Shown here piece by piece: positions 14,401-28,500 of a DNA stretch of 64,000 nucleotides. Positions within the stretch are counted from its first letter, which is position 1. Each line of letters opens with the position of its first letter. The stretch lies in NCBI GenBank assembly GCA_013396635.1, contig WBMW01000797.1, positions 707,787 through 771,786 of the forward strand. The letters are read 5' to 3'. Position numbers and translations under genes: made by a program. The notes under the pieces were generated by a model. That model did no database searches. It was given only the letters and a program-made list of their open reading frames with translations, and was not told the origin of the DNA. Source of the DNA: Penelope pileata. Taxonomy: Eukaryota; Chordata; Aves; Galliformes; Cracidae.

Positions 14401-17400
14401 AGCAATACAATATGCCCACATTCCATTCACAAAACACAGCCCTGGGATGTGAATAAAATTTGAGACTTGATCTGTTGAGCATTTTCTAAAGCCAATACCA
14501 AACTGTTGTAAGCCTCTCTGGATGAGAAGGATTACTCTCTCATCATCTGTAAGCCATGTACTCTTTTATTTATTAAAGAACAACCACCCACATTCCTACT
14601 TTTTAATTTTCTATTCGACATTGGACCATCATATTCCTGACCATTTCTTTTCTGGAATGAACTTTCATAACTTTTATTACCTTGCCAAGAAAATAAATTC
14701 TTTCCCTTCAAATCTTCTGCAGGTCATCTTCACCCACATTTTTCAAGCACATTCGTATAATCTCAGTCATGTATCAGTCGTTCACTGGCAAGTCTGACAG
14801 CCTGTGAATTTATTGCTCACACAGTCTGATCTAAGAGCATCAGAAAAACAGATGTGAACACCACTTACACTATTGAATACATTGCACATTCAGTGCCACG
14901 TTCAATAACAAGCAGTGGTTTCTAGCACTCAGTGGAGAGAAAGATGCCAAAAATGGGATATGTCTTTCTGGGTATGGTGAGGGACGGAGCAGTTTGTTCC
15001 TGCCCTGTATCCGTGTTGGGGAGTGCTTGTATCTGGTGAACAAGCCCCTTAAAAAGCCATTGGCGAGTCACCCTTATCACATGTCCAGCTCGCTGCAAGC
15101 CTCAGGATATTTAGGAACTCACTGAAGTGTTTTGTGTGGACTCCCTCTGCTCCTACCAAAGCATTTCATTGCTGACAGTGTCCAGCTAATGCCGTGGGAC
15201 ATGCTTACTCTCTGTTTAGCTTCAATCTACGAAACTGTTCTGGCTCACCCTCTCTGGGAGGACGTCTTGTTACTTGTAGTTTAATGCAAGATCTTCAGGT
15301 CTTCCTTAATGCTTCCTGTTTTCGTCTCCCTTACTGGCTAAGGGTTGGAGCCTGATAAGAGTGATTTTCAAAGAGATGCTTCTGCCATGCCAGCCACATC
15401 CCCTGCCTGCTGAAAGCACTGCAATTTAATTAGAGTTGCTATTTTCAACTCTTTGCAGATCCATTCTTTCTGAATTAGATCTTTTCTCTGTAAATCGTTT
15501 TCTAATAAGAAGTCAAAATTTACCTCTGTGCTTTATTTTTCAAAATATTTAGTTATTGTTCTTCTGTCTTGGTAATAGGCCTCCATCAGACTTTCATATA
15601 TAAAAAAGGTTACATTATAATCATTTTCTTTATCTATCTGTAGCTTGAATGCCAACGGTAACCAAGAGATGAAATTGTTGCATTGGGATAAACAACACAT
15701 TCACTCCGTGTGCCTTAGCTTTGATTTTTTTTTCCTATTTCAATCTATGTAATATTTAACAGAAATTATTCACCCGTACTATGAACACTCACGCCTGTTT
15801 TTGTCGTTGTCCATAATGTTAGCTTTCTTTTCTCTTACCATTTTCTCCAAGGGACTGTCTTGCATACATTACTTGCTTCTCTTAAGATAGTCAAGGTACT
15901 TGCTTACCCAGCATGGTGGTATAAACTGTTTAAATGTGTGAGTATACTGGATAGCAATCACAGCACTTTTTTCCAGAGCAATATTAAAAAAAAAAAAAAC
16001 AACACTAAGAACAGTACTCCCTCACCAAAAATCTTCCAGTGTTCACCCAAGGCAATAAATTTCAATTGCATATACTATTTTTGAACAAAGCACAGAAGCA
16101 AAATCTAATGTAAGACATGGACTGGAATATTAAGTTATCAATCTGTCTAAAATCACTGCATATTTCAAGGATACTAAAAAGAAATCAGTAAAACTCAGTA
16201 TGATTAAAAGCACCATTTAACATGAACATTTACCTGATATTCCGCTGCTTCCCACACCTTATAGTACAAGCCTCAGAAAAGCATCTCCATAGTTACAGTA
16301 CACGGGCATAGTCCTGATATCTTAACATCATTTTTACTCATGCTAAATTCCTCAGAAATCTGGACAACTCAAGATTAGATTTCACTGCCTTGAGCAGAAA
16401 TTTTATGGAAAATATGTCTTGTAAGTTTTGCCTACAAAGAAAGAGTTTGTCTGATTTGCATTCACAGACTCATGAAAAGCTCAGAATTCATAATAATGCA
16501 ATTGCACAAAGGTGTGATAAAAAAATAAATCACTTCCATATTATTGCTACATTAAATTTTTTTGTTTAGCTACTGCCTTCGCTCTGAATACCTTCAGTCA
16601 TTTTCCAGGGTAAATATCTAATGTACTACCAGACAGAAGGCTGGCCTTTCTTATTCTATATATGCTGATGCAAACAGACTAAGTGTAATTAATATTAAAA
16701 GAAAAAAGAAAAAAAGACACGCACCCCTCCTTCTGACACCAAACTTTTGGACAAGATGCCATTTGACAACAGTAATCAAAGGAGCAGTTTGCAAATAAGT
16801 GTGTATTCTGTTGGAAAGAAGAAAGTCTGCAGACGCAGCGTCACTCACAGGCAGCAGCACGGCGTGGGCAGCATTTCCGTAGCCTCTAATAGAGCTAGTA
16901 GAGCTTGGAGAGAGATTTTCTAGTGAAAATATGAGACAGAGTGCTGGGTAAAGCACCTCCTATCAGCCAGTGAATAAACTAATGTACTGTGGTCCACACC
17001 AACAGGAAGTGGAACAGAGGAACCGGGGCTCAATGAGATGGTTCAGGTGGCTTGTGCTTGTGAATAAGGCTGCCTGCTGTCCTGACTGGAGGGCAAGAAG
17101 AATACAAAAAAGCCTAACAGAGCCTTGCCAAAACACATCTTTCTAAATGGCAACCTGAAAGCTCACCTTGAATGAAAATCAATATATCACTGTTTGAGAT
17201 GAAATACAGTCAATTACTGAACAAACAGAGCGCTATTTTGAATGTGGGGGACTGTGCATAAGGGAAATGAAAAGTGAAATAATCATGCAATAATATTGTA
17301 GTCTAAGACTGGAGAATGTTTAATCTTTGATAAAATAATTAGTTGACAGGTCAAACCACCAGCCAGCATGTATTTAATGTGGCAAACAAGGACGTGTCAT

Positions 17401-20400
17401 TAGGAAAGAAGGAAATAGTAGCATTTATAGCAAATAAAAGCTGAGGAAGAAGTAGCAGTTGCTACAAACTGCCACAGCCAGCACAGTGCAGAAGTATTTG
17501 AGCACATCTGACCCAATAGCCTTCATCTGCTTGCAGGGCCCAAGACAAAATGAATCTCCTTCATTCGCCTGGACGAGTTCTCTGCTCCTTCAGAAAACTA
17601 CCTCCACTAAGTACATTCATAAATTGATCATGGTCTGCACTAATTGCACTGCTGCCCGCGTTAGTCCTGGCAGAAGGCTGCTCTGAACCTTCTGCTAGCC
17701 AGGGAAATGCTCGTCTAATTCCCAGCGTAAGCATGCTTGTGGCTGGCCTCCCACCTGTACTACCTGCCATCAGAGAAGCTTCTGCCAGCACCTGGTATCT
17801 TTATTTCTCAGACAGAAATTGCATCTCTTAGTAGACCAGAGTCTCCACCGCCAGGCTGAAGCCCTTGTCTGTAAGAAATCCTTCAATTGCCTCAAGAAGC
17901 GCTCCAGATGACCTCTAACAGAATCTTGCAAAGTACCACTTGTATTTTCAGCTCTTTATTGACAAAAATCTTGCCAAGTCTATCCCAGAGCTAACTTGTG
18001 TCCTTTCAGAGCCTCATCCACCAAGGCACAGCCTGCTCTGGCCATCCTGTCCTGTCTTCTGGCGCTGCCATCAACGTGCCTTCTGTTCCCAGCACCACGT
18101 CCTCCTCCATGTCAGCTTGCACAGTGATTTTTCATCTCACCTCAATAGCGTGAGATTCACAGTTGTCCACCTGATTATACATACATACTTCTGCCAGACT
18201 CTAGGCGTTTCAGATAAATACATTTTTGGTCTGTTTCTAACAGGAAAGCCTAACCACTCCTAAGGCATTCAAGGCAGAGGTGAGGCACAGGCAAGCTGCA
18301 GTATGATTTATAGATAAGATCGTTCAGCTTTATCACTGTCTGCTGAGACGGTGCTACAGCATGTGATGGCCTGTTTTAAAACCTTCCCTCACCTGCTGGA
18401 TATGTCAAACTTTTTTAGTCTATAGATTCCAGGTGTGAAAGACAGAAAATGTAAAATTGCTAAAAGTTTGGCACTGAAATTAACGGTCCATTACAGTGAC
18501 ATCATTACCTGCTTTATCTGCCTGCTCCAAAATGCATTTGGACAAAAACTTTTGATATCATTCAGGGCATGTGGAAAGCTTGGAGTAATGAGGAGGTGCA
18601 ATATGAAAACACACAAAAGAGATTTCACCTTTCTCTACTGAGTTAATTATCTCCGACAGAGGAGGCAAGCTCAGAAACATCAATTGCTGTTACATGCAAG
18701 TGTTTAATAACTCCTTAAAGAGTCAGCTTTGGAAAAAAAGTAATTTAACAATAGCAATTAACAGCACTGCCTTTCTATGAAACATCTTTTAAAGTCATAT
18801 AAGTTTATTTTGAAGTAACTGAGAGTGACCATAACACCTATGAGTGTCATAGGTCCATGGGGACATGGCAGGTACTGCAGGTTGGTGCCTTTCTGACAGA
18901 TAATCCCACTGGAGGGGTCTGCACACAGCTCTAGAAAAGAGGACATTTACCTTATACTCCTAGCCCATCTAAAAATCTGGTTATCCTTCCTGCAATATAA
19001 AGCAGTAAAATAAACATGTAATGTCATTATTTAGCTTTCTAGTTAGTGACCTGTATGTGCATTTTCAGAAATCATTACTTTAAGCTGCACAAACAGCAGA
19101 AAGAAAAAGTACCCTATTATATTTTTAAAGAGTTGCCATCACTTTTCTAATGTATCCATCCATTTGCATTTCTGTACATCCAAAGAACTGACCGGATTCT
19201 ACTGAAAACACATTTGACAAATTATTTACTATATCCAGATAGAATGCATTAAGTGATGAAATGATTTAGTTACTGAATAGTGTTAGATCAGCCTCACTCA
19301 GGATATCTTACTCATTATTGCCACCTTGGTACTTTCCCTTCCCGTGTTCTCTCTGATCCTATCCTGCCTTCCTGTAACATCTCTTGATGTGCTCCCCAGT
19401 CAATAATTTCCCACTGTATGCCTCTTTTGTTCTTTTTCTTACTTTCCCATTTTTTATCTTTTTGTCTCTGTGGTGTTGTTTAGCTTGCTTTGCTCTTCCT
19501 TCTCATCCAATTTCTTCTTCCAGAAGCTTCTCCCAGAATCCTATTTGTTTGGCTGATACAGTATCCTCCCGCAGTGACCTCTTCTTGCCTAACTATTGGA
19601 GCCACATTCTATCTTACCTGGCATCCTAATGCCACCAGGATAGAACACCTGCAGGTGCATCCCATAGATTAAACTGGCTGCCCCTATGAACTCCTGCCTG
19701 AGCAGCAGCAGTGGCTGTGCAGGCAGAGGAGGTGCGTTTGCTCAGTCAGCTCAGCCCAGCATGTGGGCTGTACGTCTCCTCAGAGAGTAATGTGCAGCCT
19801 GAGAATAAAAATGTTTGCCAGTAAGAATAAAAGCATCCACATTATATATGGTGTACTGAAATTGTCAGGACAATGAGGACCTATATTTCAAGCCAGATTC
19901 TCGTTCATTCTATATTTTAAATTTTATGTTCAGAACCAAGCAGATCGGTTCAGAATACAGTTTAAAACTTAGTCTCCACATCTCACTCCCCTATTTTTGT
20001 GATCTTCTCTGACTGTTTGCCTGCTTGTTGGCCATATTATGGCAGCTGCTGAATACCCCAGTGAGAGGCCACAAGGCTGCTCAACTTACAATGTGATCTT
20101 TTTGCACTGAGTTTATTTTTACCATTGCATTATTTCTTTTCTGCCTTTATTTACACTCTCTGAACTTGCATGGGCACTTTACTGAGATGTGCTTTGACAG
20201 TCAGCTTTCTCTGTATGTCCATTTGTGTGTTTATTTCTGGAGCTATTATAGCAGCTTATGCCTGGGACTTGCCATCACTGACATATTTAACAATTAAGTT
20301 GTTTTTCTGTGCTTTGGTATGACAGGAGGCACAGCATAGCTGCCTTTCCCCAGAGGAGATCACTTGTCCTTCCTTTCATTTATTTATACACAACCTGTTG

Positions 20401-21140
20401 AAGAATAATGATAGGATAGACCTACCAGAAGAGTTTCCAAGAAATACCAGGATTTCAATTCCAGTTTCATGTAAAGTTTTTGCTTTATATTTTTTAAAGT
20501 TAAATCCATGCAGAACATCACCAAAACAGGAATATGATTTGTTATTTGCATCTCCACCAAGACTGAGATCCCTCTAAACTAGAAAATAAGTTTGTACAGG
20601 GGGGATTTGCCCATGTCTTAAAGTACTTTTTAATGAAAATGCACTATACTAAATGAATGAGAAGAGCAAAATATTATTGTCCCCATTACACCCCTCCCTG
20701 GATGAGGGAAAGATCAGGGAATAAGATATATCATACAAGTATTGGGTGACAGAGGTAGGTTCTATCCCAGCACCCTCAGCATCCCCACTGCCAAGATTGT
20801 CCCACTGCAGCAGAAGGACAACCTGTTAATAGGAGTCTATAGCTTTGTAGTGGCATGGGGAAGTGTCTCAGGGAGAGACGACTTTCCCCACAATTGTAAG
20901 CCATGGGGAAAATGCTGTGGCAGGCTGTAAATCCCAAACAGACCTGCTGCTTGACAAATGTTGGCTAGGTTCATAACGTACATGATTTGCTGGAGAGCAC
21001 AACATCACATATGTTTGAGGTGAGATCTCACAGAGAAAAACAGTCTGAATACGGGCATTGTAACGTATGCAAAAACGGCAACAGCCACCAATCCTCTCCT
21101 CAAACACTGAGCCTTTCCTCAGTCACCCCAATACGTGCTA

Positions 21141-21350
21141 TCAATCTGCTCCCACAGTCCTGACATTGACATCCTTAAAGCAAATCATCAGCTTGCTGGC
21201 ATCTCTATTCTGCTTGACATCCTCCAAGACAATGAACCGCTGTGACAAATTACTAGCATCAGAAATCCCATCAAGGAATATTGTGACAAATAGAAACTCT
21301 GCAATTACTTCTTTCATAGTCCTCGACATCGTGTCTGCGAGTCGCATCAA
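21141..21350 (-). pseudogene. Possible hAT-like transposase relic (weak)
   Basis: The minus-strand frame reads through a segment with the order VTIFLDGISDASNLSQ, then IVLEDVKQN, then ICFKDVNVRT. This spacing resembles the region around the first catalytic aspartate of hAT-superfamily or DUF4371-type transposases, where a hydrophobic strand is followed by an Asp-Gly/Thr-x-Asp turn, a 'RYV'-like strand and a later Arg-Thr/Ser-Ala. If homologous, only a short block survives: a stop follows at the 3' side, a shifted frame continues for roughly 16 codons, and no zinc finger, C-terminal dimerisation region or terminal inverted repeats are seen. Composition is ordinary for the window, and the opposite strand is also open here, which weakens the case. 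It may be a chance frame; a profile search would settle it. Confidence 0.28.
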
Positions 21351-24300
21351 TCAGACCATTCAAGATATGATCAGACAGTCTATAAAACTCCTTTGCACTC
21401 TCCAGATGTGCCGCTTGTTACATACGGTACTTGTGGGGAAGTGTTACTAATTTTAACATAGATCTTTTAATCTAGGATGATCTTTGATTTTTTCCTGTTT
21501 TGTAGTCGCAGCTCCTTTTGTCGGGAGAAAATCAGAAAGGCTCTGAGTTGCATCCTTTCAAAAAGAAAAAAGCCCAAAGGGTAGCCTTGAGTAATCCTTC
21601 TGAACAACAAAGAAATGCTCTGTCATAAATATTATACGTTCTTTGTATGCATTAAGACTTTTATACAAATCTTGACAGTATTCCTAAACCAGATTGCATT
21701 ATGAAAAATGATGGAAAATGCTCAAGAAATAAATCATAATATTTGGTGAAATCTGCAGGTTTTAGGTCTAGTGCAGTTCCTGTACCTCATGTTAAAAACA
21801 TTCCAGGGAGATCTCACAAGAAGTAACTTGAATATATATTAAAGATATTCATTACAATAATTTGATAAAGCAGTTAAGTAGGCATTAGTGCACAGATAAA
21901 TTTATCCTCAATTAGGTCTAAAAGAAAACATTTTGATATTTGTATATGCAGTTAAAATTGTGCGTAACGAGAAACCTTAATAATGAGTTGTGAGTGTCCA
22001 ATTTATGTGTTTTCTCAATGGTCCTGTCACATTTCTTGTATCTAATCTATACTTTACCATCACATGCTCAAGGTCCACCAAAGATAATAATCCCAGGGTG
22101 ACAGCAATCTGCCTGATTTTAGTACAGTAAATAAGCCACACCTACTCTGAACATTCAGTGAAATTGAACTGTTTCTGAGTGTTACAATGGCACATTTCCA
22201 TTAAGTTGACTATATATGTTCCTGTTAAACATTATTAGTGCTTTAAATGATTGTTCTAGTTAATGGCTTTTGGAATTCTAGGGCATTTTATACTTCATAA
22301 CAGAAAGCATAGTGCAAAAATAACTGGCCAGTTGCTAATATTCTCTGTATCAAGTACAGAAAATCATTGTATGTGAAAAACAACATGGGCTTATTTCATG
22401 TTTCCACACTTCATTTCCACTGAGCTGAAACCACTTCTGACATCTCAGTCCCACCAGGGAGCTGGGATATTCACAGAACACCTGTACAGCTCCAGTGGAA
22501 AAAACAATTTGGTGGAAGTAAGGGGGTTGGTCCCCTCGTGTGTTGGCTTCCTGAAGGTCCATATTTTTGAATGTATAGAATGTATATTAAAGAAATAGAA
22601 TATAATGGGTTTTAAAAGTAGGTAGGAAATTAGCTCCCTCAATAATGAGGTCACTCAGAAAGCTTAACATAATCATATAATAAAGTCAGGCCTGTATTGC
22701 TGAGGGCCATCTATGAAAAACAGAAATAAGTTGTGATAGGTAATGGAAAATCACCTTTAGTTCAAAGGAATTGATGATTTCAGAGTAAAAGTTCATGACG
22801 TGTCTTTTCAAACTTCTGTCACAGACTTGCGGTTACACTCATTTCTGTTCCTATGCTCCTAAATCATTATAAGCTGCTGGCATTCAATGAGAAACTACAG
22901 GTATCATGGAGGGATTTGTGCTATCTAGTGGGAAAGAGCCCATTGATTTTTCAACCTGTTACAATAGCTGTCTTGAAATTGGAGAGATTCCTTAACATGT
23001 TAAAATGCCACAGGTGACCAGTAATGATTCAATGAATAATACTTTGTGCGTTCAGTAACAGATCACTGCCTAAGATACCAAAGAATGAAGCAAGTCAGTG
23101 ATTTAATGGAGTGTAACTATTGCATTCTTGGTATGTTAAATTGCCTTGCTAGAGAAGAGATCAGAATGAAGAGGATATGGCAGTATCATGGGATCCCTAA
23201 TTTTGCTATCAAAATGAGAGGTTTTTGAACAGGAGTGGTCTTCAAAACTAAAGAATCTTCTTTGGATCAGAAGCTTTTAGAAGATGATCCCATTCACAGA
23301 GTCACTGAAGCTAGAAGGATGAATCTGGAGCTAAGGGAATAACTCCATTACTTAGTATTGGAGATCTTTATCCTTCTTATGAGCTTTGAGCAAAGCATGA
23401 AAACCTGGTAACTTCTCTAAGGCTTTAAAAGAAAATAACTGGACTGTATCTGAAACAATTCAAATCTCATGGATTTACACGGTTAGACTGTCAAAAGCTT
23501 ACAAAATATTTCTTGACACCGGTAAATCCAAAGATATCTTGGCCACTCATTACAATATAATTTTTGCCTCTCAGCCAGAGGAAATTAAGAGCTAGGGGAA
23601 AGCAATAGACCGGAAAAGGAAAGCCAAATGATCTGACTACTATGGCATGACAAAGCAGGTAGGTAAGACAAGGATGGGTAGTAGTGCATTATGCTTGGAT
23701 ATTTTCTACTTCCACTCCTCTCAGCCCTCTACTTGCATGCTGACACATGTCCTGTACCACATTTGTAATTTTACTGCAGCTCCACAGGGAGATGGAAGGA
23801 AAGCACCTGGATCCCTTGCGATGTAGTGGCAGTGTGTTTTCCAGCCTTCCAGAGCAGATTGTTACAGGCTAATGCAGGTTATAGCACTCTTTGTTCTGTT
23901 CCAAAAGTGGAATGTTATGAATTTGGCTTGAGCTGAGACTGACTTGAAACTTTTGCTTTTTGTCCTATACTCTCAGGAGAATCAGAGGGACAAGGAAACT
24001 AACAGCATGTTTATAATAAATTGTAATGAGATTAGGCTGCATAGTAAATGCGTCTCTTTGGGTAACCTGACAGTATTTGGTTGCTTAAAGATCTTACAAG
24101 TTCATTACTGTTCACATAAATTACTACTCTATCTTATGCATAACTGATGTTATCACTAAGTTACTCAGTGTCTCCTTTAAAAGGAGGGCTCTTCTACCAT
24201 ATCATAATGGTATCTCATGTAAGAAGCAGTGCCGGTAGGGGTTAAAGGAGTAAAGAGAATGCAGCTGAAAAGGTTTCCTACTTGTATTATGCTGGCATCC

Positions 24301-25571
24301 AGCTGGCATCTGGTCATAAGATTTCTGCCAATTTGGGAGGTGGCCACACGGTTATGAGAAGGCCACACACCCTGACCCACATGAACAGCAAAGCAAGGAC
24401 AATAATTATAAGACAGTGATGGAGAAAACCTGTAAGGTGGGATGCTTCAGAAAAGCCTCGTAATACATTATGGTAGATCAACCCAAACATGCACACTTCA
24501 TGGTTTTCTTGGATAAGCAAACTCAACCTGAAGAAAATATTTGAATTTTAAATACTTCACAGAAAAAGTGAAAGATGGTAGACATCTGACATTTACAAAC
24601 AGCTAAAGGAACCAGTTCCCTTGCACTTAGAAGCATAGGAAAATCTTTCTTCTTCTCTGCTGTTGGGAGCATTCAAAAGTAGATCTATGACACTATGCAT
24701 CCCTACTTTCTGCTCATGTAAATGAGTAGAGCTCCACTGCATCAGCGAAGGTCTGTCCTTGCTTTGTACAGATACATGTTTGAATGCTACAACAAGAAAA
24801 TGATCTTTAATTGCTTTAACCGTAGAGTTTGGTGCCTGCAAGTATTACAAGGCAGCTCAAGATGATAAACCAGCTCTGTGTCTGTGAGGTGAGCTTCTCC
24901 AGTTCTCCAAGCTTCTCCTCACATTTCAGTTCTCTTCATACTCCCCTCTCTGATCTGCCTTTCATCCTGCCCTCATTATCTGCTTCTATCCCACATCTTA
25001 AGGCTTAACCTAAAGCTCATTGAAGTGAAATGTAAAACTTCATTGAATGCAACAGACTGCAGATCAGGCCTGCAGGGACTAGTCATCATGTATACTGATC
25101 ACACCTGTGAGCTGCTGAGTGCCTTCAGGTCTCAGTAACATCAACAAACCTCACAGGACCAAGCCCATACCTAAGAATTGGCACCAGAACTAATGGGAGC
25201 CTAAGATGTCTTGCAGCTTTTGGGTTTCAGAAGTTGTGGCATACTGATCTGACAGACTGAGGAGCTACTGCATTAAAATTTGGAGGCTCTAACAGAATGT
25301 TTCACAGAATTGGAAGCTTCTTAGGCTCATCTCAAATTTTAATTTGAGTTATCCTAATAGGATTTTTACTCAGCCCTCCTGGGGTCTGCTAAGAAAAAGA
25401 GAAAAAAAGATAAAAAGTTGATTTGGGTTCATGTTCTTTTGTGACTGCTCCTACTGTGCACAATAAACTGACATGCTGCTTTTAATTAGCATTTAGTTAA
25501 CTGCTCATTTTTGTGCAGAAACTGTGCACCAACTCCAGTGAACAAAAAGGTGCTGAACTAAGGGCAGGCGT
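21351..25571. other. Non-coding sequence, nothing recognised
   Basis: No known exon, transposon or RNA gene is visible. Open frames are at most about 80 codons, frequently open on both strands, and lack domain signatures. AT-rich patches alternate with ordinary sequence. Confidence 0.55.
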
Positions 25572-25590
25572 GGGAGTGGGAGTGGGAGGG
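25572..25590 (+). other. Perfect G-quadruplex motif
   Basis: Four G-triplets separated by loops of 3, 3 and 1 bases (GGG-AGT-GGG-AGT-GGG-A-GGG), followed downstream by another GGG in TTTGGGTGG. This meets the standard G3 N1-7 x4 definition of an intramolecular quadruplex on the + strand. It sits in AT-rich surroundings with no neighbouring promoter or gene that I recognise, so any role is unknown. It may simply be a degenerate TGGGAG microsatellite. Confidence 0.75.
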
Positions 25591-28500
25591 AGTTTGGGTG
25601 GAATTACTTGAAAAGGAACCATTTAGATTCTGAAGGTGACAGAGTACAAGTTCTGGGGCTCAATCTGATTTCAAACTGTGCAGTCAACAACAATGAAACT
25701 TGAACAGAAAGCTAATTATTATTCATTATTCATCTTAGGTAACAAACTTCAAATAAAACATAATGGGGTTCTACCTACTGTAGCGCCAGCACAACCAAGA
25801 CCTGAGCACAATGGGCAATGCTCAAAATCATGACAAATAACATCTTCCGCGGCAAAAGGACTACATCCACATAGATGAAGAAGATTTCACCCAGACAAAT
25901 TTTGCAGTCATTGCTCTTAGCATTTCCATTTGCCCTCCTTTCTGCTTGATAAAGATCTAATTATAGTTGCTATGTTTTATTTCAGCCAGAATGCATGCCC
26001 AAGCTTTTGAGAATCGGACTGCGTGGTTTCAGAACATCAGCCTCCCACGAGCCCTACTCCTTCCTCTATCATGACTCAGCACCAGAAATCTTACTAGGAC
26101 ATGAGTCAATCATCAGTCTGGAATGACAAGAATTATTTGTTATGCTACCACAATCAGAATGCTCTACTTTTTGGAAAATTGAAGATCCTCTTGGCAGACG
26201 AGTTGGCTGGATTTGTAAAGAGCGTCATAGGTCTTCTCTATAAATATCTATCACCGCATACATAGACTTGTAAAATGACCTCCTGCATGTGAAGCATACA
26301 TGCTTCTTCCTTCACCTAAGGAAAAAATACAGCTTTTAACTTTTCTATCCTGAGTTAGGGTTTTAACAGAATTTGAAGGGCATCCTCATTTGTTCCACTT
26401 GTTGTGCATAGTCAGTCTTCTCTAGACAGGAGACCAAACCCAATGGAGAATTAAATTAATTGGAAGACACTGGAATTTACCCCATACTCTATCTTTATTA
26501 TCATGGGATATTTGATCACAGAGGATTTTGTCGTCTTAGAAAAAAATATTTAGGAAGTTCTTAAAGATAGAAACAAAGCATTTATGCTTTTCAGTTCCAA
26601 TGGGACATCAGGAAATTTCTACCATTATTTCATTATTAAACGCTGCAGTAGAAATTTCAGTCATGGGCCATGAGCCATACGTATTTCATGTACGTGCCCT
26701 TGTACTTCATATGCTGAAGTCCAAATAAGAAAGTGGACTTGCCCTGAGGGCTTACCAGTCAAATTTGCTATATTCTTGCATTGGCCTGCACTCAAGCTAC
26801 CTCTGCAGTCCCAGGAGAGTAGCTTAATTCTAGTACATAGTCTCAAGTACTGTTTACATGTTTGGACATCTCTTTACTCAACGAAGAAGTATGTCTATAG
26901 AGACAGAAAACCTCACCCACTGGAACACAACACAGCTACAGAGAGAGAACTGCTTCCTACAGGGCTTCTGGAAGAATAGAAATAACTGTCTGGCAGCATG
27001 GCTGTTGTCTGCTGTGTAGGTGCTGCTGAACCTTGCTCTGACACTTCTGTACTGACATTGTTAACCCTCTGACAAGGAACTGCACTGAGACCCTAGTAAT
27101 ACTGAATCTGTTGAGGATAGCTTGTCATATGTGAGGAAGTGTGAGCAATAATTGTCACTGAATATATGCTTTTATTTTTATTTTTATTTTTTGTCATTTT
27201 TGAGTACAGAAAGGTTGCTGGAAAGTCACTTGGCATTACCAGACTATCACTTCTGTTGTCATAAGCTTATTTGAACTATTTTCATAAAGGAAACATTAAT
27301 GCAAAATGGACAAGAAATGGATGCACTGTTACAGAATAGTAAAAATCCTACTTCATAATATTAATCACATTGAATCCTGTGAGTTTTTGGCAGATAATAA
27401 ATGGATGATAGATTGATCTCTGAAATCACATGCATATTATGAGCATAATCCTCATTCTAATGCAGGGTTGTAGAATTTTACTGCCTCATCAGCTTGCAAG
27501 GTTTCACCTGGAACATCAAAACAATTGCTAAAAGCACAATAAATTCTACAGCTAGCCATCTGCTTACCCTCCTGACCTTTCAAATCTTATAAAAACCCAA
27601 GCTCATAATTTTTCACTCAATGAATTTCAACTTTTTTTTTTTTTGAATACAGTATATACAGAAGGTTACTTCATCTCTTCCATGTAATAAAAAAGATCCA
27701 TTTCATTTGATAATATTTTGTGGCAATAGACTTTTTTTTGAAAGGGCTCTGAGTGCCATCACTGGAGCTAATGGGGTTGAGAGGCACTGCCAGTTGTTTT
27801 ATCTTGTTGAAAACATTTATTTTGAGTCATATCTTTCTTGTATGGGTTCACATATCAGTCCCTATTGGAAATTGAATCCAGATACTACTTTGGAAAGAAG
27901 TTAAATAGCATCATTGTCTGTTTCCTGCATTAATCTCTGGTACTGTGAATCTTTTTGCTTTGGTTTTCTGAAAGTCATAGAGGTGAAGGTTTTCAATTTC
28001 TTTGCACTATACTACTCTATGTTCCCCTGGCATCAGTATTTCTTTTGCACCTAGACAATTAGGAATATAAAACTCATCCATACAAAGTTGTAATATGGTG
28101 AAGGACTGGCATAGTGCAAAATGACTAAAAACCTATACACTATGCATCAGATTTCTGAAGAGCGGGTTAACAAGATAATAAATAAGCTATTGAAAAATGC
28201 TCCCTTGACCTGACTAATATGGATAGGAAGGAAAAAAAATGCATGAAAACGTATAGAAAAGAAAATTTTAAAGGACCTGCAGGTATCAGAAGATGGAAAT
28301 ATAGCTCAGAGACAACAATGGACAGAAAGACATCAACAGAAAACCAATAAACATCCTAGAAACAAGCAGAGAGCAAAAGCCAGCTCAGGGCAAGGGTGGC
28401 AGATCAATATTCGCTGCATGAGACACACCGGAAGACAGAACCCTGTTAGGCTAAAACAGATTAGTTGGATAGTGATTCACCAGTGGGGAAAGTAACGTTC

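Larger units (their letters stand above)
3714..21065. other. Long non-coding stretch with simple repeats only
   Basis: About 17 kb without a recognisable exon, RNA gene or further CR1 copy that I can identify. It contains a T-run (8655-8673), an A-run (11463-11484 plus A-rich tail), a 14-base A-run (15986-15999), an AAAT-type microsatellite (about 13762-13778) and a T/A-rich tract near 10465-10490. The longest open frames, for example 3803-4228 on the + strand (141 codons), have low-complexity or biased composition and no familiar domain, so I treat them as chance frames. Confidence 0.6.

Noticed and set aside
21067..21450. 127-codon + strand frame
   Set aside because: It lies antisense to the more protein-like minus-strand frame at 21141-21350, with no domain recognised; probably a shadow frame.
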